Source: Pseudoruegeria sp. HB172150 (GTDB taxonomy: Bacteria > Pseudomonadota > Alphaproteobacteria > Rhodobacterales > Rhodobacteraceae). Taken from it: a DNA stretch of 64,000 nt. Positions 58,333 through 64,000 of the stretch are shown here, in pieces; within the stretch, counting starts at the first letter, position 1, and the number at the start of each line of letters is the position of its first letter. A program made the translations under genes and the position numbers. The stretch covers positions 186,001-250,000 of the forward strand of contig NZ_JAATNG010000001.1 in the NCBI RefSeq assembly GCF_013184805.1, written 5' to 3'. Below the pieces are notes generated by a model. The model had not been told where the DNA came from and did not search any database. It saw nothing but the letters and a program-made list of their open reading frames with translations.

Positions 58333-58449
58333 GGGGACTGCCTTCTGTTTCAAACTCCCAGGGGCCACAGGATATAGCCCAAGGCTGTCCCGTCCAGCGG
58401 AAAGACCCGCCGGATTCGGCGGATCCTTGCCGTGGTAATCACATTTCCT

Positions 58450-59307
58450 TCATGCTTCGGCCCGCGCGGATTCGTAGGCGAGAATCGCGCGCTTGACCGG
58501 GATGCCCCAATGGTAACCCGCCAGCGCGCCGCTTTTGCGCAGCGCCCGGTGGCAGGGGATCAGCCAGCTGATCGGGTTGCGGCCCACGGCGGTGCCCACG
58601 GCGCGCACCGCCTTCGGATTGCCGATGGCCTGCGCGATCTCGGAATAGGTCGTGACCTGGCCCGAGGGGATGCTCAGCAGCGCCTCCCAGACCTTGATCT
58701 GGAACGGCGCGCCGATGAGGTAAAGCGGCGTCGGCTCGCCCGCATCCTGTACGCCGAAGGCGTTCAGGACCCACGGGCGCAGGAACATCGGGTCCTCGGT
58801 GAAGGTTGCGCGCGGCCAGCGGCCAAGCAGATCCTCCATCGCCGCCTCCTCGCCTGTTTCGGCGGCAAAGCCGATACCGCAGAGGCCCTTTTCGGTGCCC
58901 ATCACCAGCGCCGGGCCGAACGGGCTTTCGAACCAGCCCCAGAAGATCTCCAGCCCCTCGCCGTGGCGGGCATAGTCGCCGGGGCTCATCGCCTCCCACC
59001 TGAGGAACAGGTCGTGCAGGCGGCCGGAGCCCGACAGGCCCAGCTCGTGGCTGGTTTCCAGCGTGGTGAAGTTCGACCGCAGCATGTCGCGGGCATGCTC
59101 AAGCGTCAGGTATTGCTGATAACGCTTCGGCGACACGCCGACCCAGCGGCTGAACAGGCGCTGGAAATGCGCCGGGCTCATGTTCATTTCAGCCGCCAGA
59201 TCCTCCAGCGACATCGGTTCGTTGCCGCGGGCGTCGATCAGGTCGATCGCGCGGCGCATCACGGCGAAATGGTATCCGGTTTCGGGGCTTTGATCGGTCA
59301 TGGTCAT
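58450..59307 (-). CDS. Ada-like AraC / O6-alkylguanine methyltransferase fusion
   Basis: 285 residues. N-terminal AraC-type HTH (SLEDLAAEMNMSPAHFQRLFSRWVGVSPKRYQ, about 33-65) and C-terminal methyltransferase with the active-site PCHR (LIPCHRALRKSGAL, about 250) and the Asn-hinge VGRNPISWL. It lacks the Ada N-terminal zinc domain, so it cannot sense phosphotriester damage the same way. It removes O6-alkyl groups from DNA guanine by suicide transfer and may self-regulate. Convergent with OmpA, divergent from nth. Confidence 0.93.
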   Translation of the reverse strand: MTMTDQSPETGYHFAVMRRAIDLIDARGNEPMSLEDLAAEMNMSPAHFQRLFSRWVGVSPKRYQQYLTLEHARDMLRSNFTTLETSHELGLSGSGRLHDLFLRWEAMSPGDYARHGEGLEIFWGWFESPFGPALVMGTEKGLCGIGFAAETGEEAAMEDLLGRWPRATFTEDPMFLRPWVLNAFGVQDAGEPTPLYLIGAPFQIKVWEALLSIPSGQVTTYSEIAQAIGNPKAVRAVGTAVGRNPISWLIPCHRALRKSGALAGYHWGIPVKRAILAYESARAEA

Positions 59308-59429
59308 GCTCTCTCTTTATGCCCCAAAATATGGCGCAAAGAACCCATCTGCGACCCGTTTCCTGCGCGATCGGGAAACAGAGGGCGCAAGAGCTTGCAG
59401 GTCCCGAAACGCCCATGCCAAAGGGGAGC

Positions 59430-60074
59430 ATGGCCAAGCAGCTCGACTACAAGACCCTGTGCGAAATCTTTCGCCGCTTTCACGAGGCGGAGCCCGAACC
59501 GAAGGGCGAGCTGAACCATGTGAACGCCTATACTCTGGTCGTGGCTGTGGCGCTGTCGGCGCAGGCGACGGATGCCGGGGTGAACAGGGCGACGGTAGAG
59601 CTGTTCAAAATTGCCGACACGCCGGAAAAGATGCTGGCGCTGGGCGAGGCCGGGCTGACCGAATACATCAAGTCGATCGGGCTCTACCGTAACAAGGCGA
59701 AGAACGTCATCAAGCTGTCGCGGATCCTTGTCGATGAATACGGCGGGCAGGTGCCGTCGTCCCGCGCGGCGCTGCAGTCGCTGCCGGGGGTGGGCCGGAA
59801 GACCGCGAACGTGGTCCTGAACATGTGGTGGGGCCATCCGGCGCAGGCGGTGGATACCCATATCTTCCGGGTCGGCAACCGCACCGGCATCGCACCGGGC
59901 AAGGATGTCGACGCGGTGGAGCGCGCCATCGAGGACAACGTCCCCGCCGAATACCAGCGCCACGCGCATCACTGGCTGATCCTGCACGGCCGTTACATCT
60001 GCACCGCCCGTAAGCCAAAATGCGGCGGGTGCCCGATTGAAGACCTTTGTCCCTACGAGGAGAAAACCATATGA
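59430..60074 (+). CDS. nth: Endonuclease III
   Basis: 214 residues from the ATG at 59430. The GGGGAG ahead of it is very close (1 nt), so the in-frame ATG at 59415 is also possible. HhH motif LPGVGRKTANVVLN with the catalytic Lys, catalytic Asp in VDTHIFRV, and the [4Fe-4S] cluster C-x6-C-x2-C-x5-C (CTARKPKCGGCPIEDLC) at the C-terminus. It removes oxidised pyrimidines and cuts AP sites. Its stop overlaps the kinase ATG (ATGA). Confidence 0.95.
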   Translation: MAKQLDYKTLCEIFRRFHEAEPEPKGELNHVNAYTLVVAVALSAQATDAGVNRATVELFKIADTPEKMLALGEAGLTEYIKSIGLYRNKAKNVIKLSRILVDEYGGQVPSSRAALQSLPGVGRKTANVVLNMWWGHPAQAVDTHIFRVGNRTGIAPGKDVDAVERAIEDNVPAEYQRHAHHWLILHGRYICTARKPKCGGCPIEDLCPYEEKTI

Positions 60075-61060
60075 CGAAATCCTATGAGGTCGTCGGCATT
60101 GGCAATGCCGTCGTCGACGTTCTGGCGCAGGCCGATGACAGTTTCCTGGAGTTGATGGGGATCCAGAAGGGGATCATGCAACTGGTCGAGCGCGAGCGCG
60201 GCGAGATGCTGTACGGCAGCATGAAAGAGCGCGTGCAGGCCCCCGGCGGATCAGTGGCGAACACGCTGGCCGGGCTGGGCAGCCTGGGCCTGTCGACGGC
60301 CTTCATCGGCCGGGTCCACGACGATGCGCTGGGCCGGTTCTATGCCGACGAGATGGAGCAGGACGGGACCGCCTTCGTCAATGCGCCGGTGCCGGATGGC
60401 GAGCTGCCGACCTCGCGGTCGATGATCTTCGTGTCGCCCGACGGCGAACGGTCGATGAACACCTATCTGGGGATCTCGTCCGAACTGGGCCCCGAGGACG
60501 TTTCCGACGATGTGGCGGGACGTGCGAAGCTGTTGTTTCTGGAGGGATATCTCTACGACAAGCCGAAGGGCAAGGACGCCTTCGAGCGCGCCGCCAAGCT
60601 GTGCCGCGACGGTGGCGGGCAGGCTGGCATCGCGCTGTCGGATCCGTTCTGCGTCGACCGGCACCGCCGCGATTTCCGCCGGCTGGTGAAGGAGCTGGAT
60701 TTCGTGATCGGCAACCAGCAGGAATGGACCTCGCTTTACGAGACCGACGATCTGGGCAGCGCGCTGGAACAGGCGGCGGCCGATTCCGGGCTGATCGTCT
60801 GCACCCGCTCCGGCCATGACGTGGTGCTGGTGAAGGGCGACGAAGAGGCGGTGGTGCCGGTGAACTACGTCACCCCCGTGGACGCCACCGGCGCCGGCGA
60901 CCAGTTCGCCGCCGGGTTTCTCTACGGCTACGTGACCGGCGCCGACCTCGCCACCTGCGGCCGCATGGGCTGCATCGCGGCGGCGGAGGTGATCGGCCAT
61001 ATGGGCCCGCGCCCGGAGGCCGACATGAAGGCTCTGTTCAAGGCCGAAGGGCTTATCTGA
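60071..61060 (+). CDS. Adenosine kinase (PfkB family)
   Basis: 329 residues from the ATG at 60071, with GAGGAG upstream and a 4-nt overlap with nth. GNAVVDVLA and PGGSVANTLAGLGSLG match the PfkB N-terminal motif; DATGAGDQFAAGFLYG (about 275-290) is the C-terminal motif with catalytic Asp. The closest look is adenosine kinase of alphaproteobacteria, salvaging adenosine to AMP. Other sugar kinases cannot be excluded. A dispersed repeat follows. Confidence 0.9.
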   Translation: MTKSYEVVGIGNAVVDVLAQADDSFLELMGIQKGIMQLVERERGEMLYGSMKERVQAPGGSVANTLAGLGSLGLSTAFIGRVHDDALGRFYADEMEQDGTAFVNAPVPDGELPTSRSMIFVSPDGERSMNTYLGISSELGPEDVSDDVAGRAKLLFLEGYLYDKPKGKDAFERAAKLCRDGGGQAGIALSDPFCVDRHRRDFRRLVKELDFVIGNQQEWTSLYETDDLGSALEQAAADSGLIVCTRSGHDVVLVKGDEEAVVPVNYVTPVDATGAGDQFAAGFLYGYVTGADLATCGRMGCIAAAEVIGHMGPRPEADMKALFKAEGLI

Positions 61061-61064
61061 CGGC

Positions 61065-61168
61065 GCGTCTGCGGCGCAATCTTTCTGGCACTTCGTGCGG
61101 TCGGGGGCTCTGCCCCCGTCGCCTGCGGCGACACCCCCGGGATATTTACTACCAGAGGAAGGGGCGGA
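61065..61168. repeat. Dispersed GC-rich intergenic repeat, copy 2
   Basis: Near-identical to 46735-46842 over most of its length: TTTCTGGCACTTCGTGC, GGGGGC...GCCCCCGTCGCCTGCGGCGAC and CCCCCGGGATATTT are shared. The outer arm has decayed (TCTGGCA vs CTACCAGA), so the closing stem is weaker. It sits in the 133-bp convergent gap after the adenosine kinase gene and may act as a terminator element. Confidence 0.8.
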
Positions 61169-61193
61169 TCTTGCATCCGTTCAAAAGCGATCG

Positions 61194-62126
61194 TCAGTAA
61201 CCCGCAGTCCGGTCGACGCGGAACAGCAGCGGCTCGCCCGCTTCGCTGCGGCGGATATTCTCGGCAATGACTTCCGAGGCCGTTTCGGCGCGGGTCTCGC
61301 TGGCGATATGCGGGGTGACCGTGACGCGCGGGTGAGACCAGTAGCGATGGTCCTGCGGCAGCGGCTCGACGCGGAACGTGTCGAGCGTCGCGTGACCGAT
61401 ATGGCCGCTGTCGAGGCCCGCGAGCAGGGCGTCGTCGTCGATCAGCGGGCCGCGCCCGGGGTTCAGGATCACGGCGCCCTCGGGTAGCTCGGCGAGGCGC
61501 GTGGCGTTCAACAGGTTTTCGGTCGCGGGCGTCTGCGGCAGAAGCAGAACGAGGATCTGCGCGGTGGAGAGCGCCTCGGCCAGCCCGTCCTCGCCGGCAA
61601 GGCAGGTGATGCCATCGATCCGTTTCTGGCTGCGGCTCCAGCCGGTGACGGGGAAGTTCAGCGCCGCCAGCGCCTGCGCGCAGGCGGTGCCCAGTTCGCC
61701 CAGCCCGAGGATCGTCACCGGGCGGTGGCGGGCCAGCGGCGGCGGCGAGAAGCGCCATTCGTGATCCGGGTTCACGATATGCGCGTCCATCCCGAGGTGG
61801 TGGCGCAGCACGTGGCCGGTGACCCATTCCACCATCCCCTCCGTCAGGCCGCTGTCGACCATGCGGGTCAGCGGCTGGGTCAGTGTCTTGTTGGTCACGA
61901 TCTGCTCGACCCCGGCCCAGAGGCCGAGAACCGCCTTCGCCTTCGTGTAAGGCGAGAAATCGGTGAGGTCGTTGTTCGGCGCGTAGACGATGTAATCGAC
62001 ATCCCCGGGGGCGAAGTCGTCGGCGATCTCGGCGTCGAGGCCGGCGGCTTCGATGGCGGCGGGCAGCGGGCGCGCGTAGTCGGGCCAGCGGTTGTCGCCG
62101 CCGGCATAGAGGATCTTCAGGGTCAT
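61194..62126 (-). CDS. D-2-hydroxyacid dehydrogenase (GhrA-type glyoxylate/hydroxypyruvate reductase)
   Basis: 310 residues from the ATG at 62124-62126. Rossmann motif TILGLGELGTACAQALAALNF (about 143-163), catalytic Arg in LNPGRGPLIDDDAL (about 234), Glu in FRVEPLPQDHRYW and His in TPHIAS (about 283). It reduces glyoxylate or hydroxypyruvate with NAD(P)H. Its ATG overlaps the rodA stop by 4 nt. Confidence 0.92.
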   Translation of the reverse strand: MTLKILYAGGDNRWPDYARPLPAAIEAAGLDAEIADDFAPGDVDYIVYAPNNDLTDFSPYTKAKAVLGLWAGVEQIVTNKTLTQPLTRMVDSGLTEGMVEWVTGHVLRHHLGMDAHIVNPDHEWRFSPPPLARHRPVTILGLGELGTACAQALAALNFPVTGWSRSQKRIDGITCLAGEDGLAEALSTAQILVLLLPQTPATENLLNATRLAELPEGAVILNPGRGPLIDDDALLAGLDSGHIGHATLDTFRVEPLPQDHRYWSHPRVTVTPHIASETRAETASEVIAENIRRSEAGEPLLFRVDRTAGY

Positions 62127-63271
62127 GTGCGGTTTCTGGGCCTGTGGATATGTGCGGACTGGGTCAGCCCGAAGGCGACCATGAGGACCAGCATGGCGGA
62201 GCCGCCGTAGCTGACCAGCGGCAGCGGCACGCCGACGACGGGGGCAAGGCCCATCACCATCGACATGTTCACTGCGAAGAACAGGAAGAAGGTTGCGGCG
62301 ATGCCCAGCGTCAGGATCGCGCCGAAGCGGTTCTGGTTGTTCACCGCCGAAGCGATGCAGAAAAGGATGATCAGCCCGTAGATCACCAGAAGCGAGATGC
62401 CGCCGACAAAGCCGAATTCCTCGGCCAGCGTCGTGAAGATGAAGTCGGTGTGCTTCTCGGGCAGGAAGTTCAGCCGTGACTGCGTGCCCTGCATGAAACC
62501 GCGTCCGGCCCAGCCGCCGGACCCCAGCGCGATCTTCGACTGGGTGATGTGGTACCCGGCGCCCAGCGGGTCGGTCTCCGGGTTCAGGAAGGTGTCGATC
62601 CGGCGGTACTGGTAATCCTTCAGCAGCTGCCAGTCTGTGCCGCGCGACCAGAACACGGCGGTGATCATGCCGCCGCCGGCAGCCAGAACCGCCGCGAAAT
62701 ACAGCCAGTGAACACCGGCGATGAACATCACGAAGGCACCGCCCGCGACCAGCAGGATCGCGGTGCCGAGGTCGGGCTGGGTCAGCACCAGGTAGGTGGG
62801 CAGCAGGATCAGGACGACCGGGATCAGCACCCACAGCGGGCGCGACACCTTGCGGATGTCGAGCCAGTCGTAATAGGCGGCCAGCAGCATCACCACGGTG
62901 ATCTTGGTCAGCTCCGACGGCTGCAGTCGCATGAAGCCCAGATCGATCCAGCGCTGCGCGCCCATGCCGGTGGCGCCGAAGAATTCCACGAAGATCAGCA
63001 GCAGGACTGAGACCGCGTAGGCCAGCGCCGACATGTTGCGCCAGAACCAGATCGGCACCATCGCGACGCCGATCATCAATACCAGCCCCAGGCCGAAACG
63101 CTTGAGCTGCGGCTCCACCCAGGGGGTCATCGAGCCGCCGGCGACCGAGTAGAGCATCAGGAACCCGATCCCCGCCGCCGCAGTGACCAGCACCAGAAGC
63201 GGCCAGTTCAGGAACAGCACCTTGGACAGGCCGGTGGGGACCCGCTTGACGTTGTACTCGAGATAGCTCAC
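62123..63271 (-). CDS. rodA: Peptidoglycan glycosyltransferase RodA (SEDS family)
   Basis: 382 residues from a GTG at 63269-63271 (GTGA overlap with mrdA). About ten TM helices. SEDS signatures: GAQRWIDLGFMRLQPSELTK (about 106-125), LTQPDLGTAILLV, and the conserved loop WQLLKDYQYRRIDTFLNPE. The last helices read VGVPLPLVSYGGSAML. It polymerises lipid II during rod elongation together with PBP2. Part of the mre/mrd block. Confidence 0.95.
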   Translation of the reverse strand: MSYLEYNVKRVPTGLSKVLFLNWPLLVLVTAAAGIGFLMLYSVAGGSMTPWVEPQLKRFGLGLVLMIGVAMVPIWFWRNMSALAYAVSVLLLIFVEFFGATGMGAQRWIDLGFMRLQPSELTKITVVMLLAAYYDWLDIRKVSRPLWVLIPVVLILLPTYLVLTQPDLGTAILLVAGGAFVMFIAGVHWLYFAAVLAAGGGMITAVFWSRGTDWQLLKDYQYRRIDTFLNPETDPLGAGYHITQSKIALGSGGWAGRGFMQGTQSRLNFLPEKHTDFIFTTLAEEFGFVGGISLLVIYGLIILFCIASAVNNQNRFGAILTLGIAATFFLFFAVNMSMVMGLAPVVGVPLPLVSYGGSAMLVLMVAFGLTQSAHIHRPRNRT

Positions 63272-64000
63272 GCGCGGTTCCTTCCGTCCGAGAAGGTCGA
63301 CGGATCGCGCAGGATAAGCTTTTCCTGCCGCGACCGGATCGTGCCGTGCTGGCTGGTCGGGTAGGCGTCGAGCGGCGGCGTGCCCTGGTAAAGCGCCTGA
63401 AGGATGATGTCGCGGGCGATCGGTGCCGCCACGGCAGAGCCGCCGCCGCCATGCTCGACCACCACCGCGCAGGCAAAGCGCGGCGCGGCGATGGGCGCGT
63501 AGCTGACGAACAGCGCGTGGTCGCGACGGTTCCACGGCAGGTCTTCGTTCGAGGTGACGCCGGCGGCGCGTTCGGCGGCGGTGATGTTGCGGACCTGGCT
63601 GGTGCCGGTCTTGCCGGCCATGCGCATCTCGTCGATCACCACGCGGCTGGCGCGGGCGGTGCCGGTCTGGGCGTTGACGACCTGGCTCATGCCGTCGCGC
63701 ACCAGGGCAAGGTGGCGCGGATCGACATCGAGCGGCGGGATCTCGGGCCGGTCCTCGGCCGGGTCGAGCGAGCCGATCAGCCGTGGCTCGACCGCCTTGC
63801 CCGAGGCGATGCGCGCTGTCATCAGCGCCAATTGCAGCGGCGAGGCGAGCACGAAGCCCTGGCCGATCCCGGCGTTCAGCGTGTCGCCGATCAGCCAGTC
63901 GGCGCCGCGGTTCTCGATCTTCCACGCCTTGGTCGGCGCCAGACCGGACGCGACCGCCGACAGCGGCAGTTCGTGCCGTGTGCCCAGCCCCAGCCGGCGG
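63268..64000 (-). CDS. mrdA: Penicillin-binding protein 2, C-terminal part only
   Basis: About 243 residues up to the window edge; the 5' end lies beyond 64000. GQGFVLASPLQLALMTARIASG is the transpeptidase domain turn, MRMAGKTGTSQV holds the KTGT motif, and HGGGGSAVAAPIARDIILQAL follows. The SxxK and SxN motifs are outside or at the edge. It cross-links peptidoglycan as RodA partner. GTGA overlap with rodA means coupled translation. Confidence 0.93.
   Translation of the reverse strand, partial: RRLGLGTRHELPLSAVASGLAPTKAWKIENRGADWLIGDTLNAGIGQGFVLASPLQLALMTARIASGKAVEPRLIGSLDPAEDRPEIPPLDVDPRHLALVRDGMSQVVNAQTGTARASRVVIDEMRMAGKTGTSQVRNITAAERAAGVTSNEDLPWNRRDHALFVSYAPIAAPRFACAVVVEHGGGGSAVAAPIARDIILQALYQGTPPLDAYPTSQHGTIRSRQEKLILRDPSTFSDGRNRA

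Noticed and set aside
1-64000. tRNA genes, rRNA, CRISPR arrays, insertion sequences, prophage
   Set aside because: Looked for T-loop signatures, regular short repeats, transposase or integrase motifs and phage genes; none seen.

Overview
The window reads as a chromosomal stretch of a GC-rich alphaproteobacterium of the Rhodobacteraceae (Roseobacter type). This rests on recognisable families rather than a database search. The markers are the split F0 operon with two b-type subunits (atpI-B-E-F'-F), mipZ instead of minCDE, the rplS-rpmE and ffh/rpsP/rimM/trmD arrangement, the hemP/IrpA/di-heme iron locus, and a dispersed GC-rich intergenic repeat. I saw no rRNA, tRNA, CRISPR array, insertion sequence or prophage. 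Genes are tightly packed, with many 4-nt ATGA or GTGA overlaps.

Layout. 1-3714: an NMT1-type ABC importer with a cytosine-deaminase-like amidohydrolase, divergent from a RidA protein. 3711-5301: sirtuin, LMW phosphatase, small secreted protein. 5483-11262 (minus): an iron operon reading small protein, HemP, Cys-rich protein, IrpA, di-heme protein, second imelysin, DUF1513, with a palindromic promoter at 11349-11382. 11448-15639: LprI/MliC protein, HdeD, and a large secreted propeller-like protein with two similar halves. 15822-22519: transglutaminase / ATP-grasp / alpha-E operon. 22697-34069: an oligopeptide-type ABC importer operon ending in CapA and MmgE/PrpD genes, a divergent GntR regulator, a P450 and an aldehyde dehydrogenase; two ATTGTC(A/G)ACAAT palindromes tie them together. 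34129-42785 (minus): mipZ and the translation/secretion block rpmE, rplS, trmD, DUF1328, rimM, EVE, rpsP, chorismate mutase, four tandem GNATs, ffh. 42999-48129: SLC13 permease, methyltransferase, VOC fragment, LysR, Stf0 sulfotransferase, ArsR. 48335-51047: F0 ATP synthase. 51139-58332: SDR, TetR with divergent FAD monooxygenase, GST, a hairpin-rich region with a small ORF, amidohydrolase, lipoprotein, OmpA lipoprotein. 58450-64000: Ada-like methyltransferase, nth, adenosine kinase, GhrA-type reductase, rodA, and the 3' part of mrdA.

The most coherent under-described units are: (i) the GntR-controlled uptake and oxidation regulon, whose P450 lacks the usual I-helix acid-alcohol pair; (ii) the iron operon, with two genes of unknown function around hemP and a second imelysin that has lost the GxHxxE histidine; (iii) the transglutaminase/ATP-grasp/alpha-E operon, a known gene association of unknown substrate; and (iv) a two-copy repeat that folds into a closed multi-branched structure. 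All functional statements come from reading motifs by eye; none has been checked by alignment or folding software.
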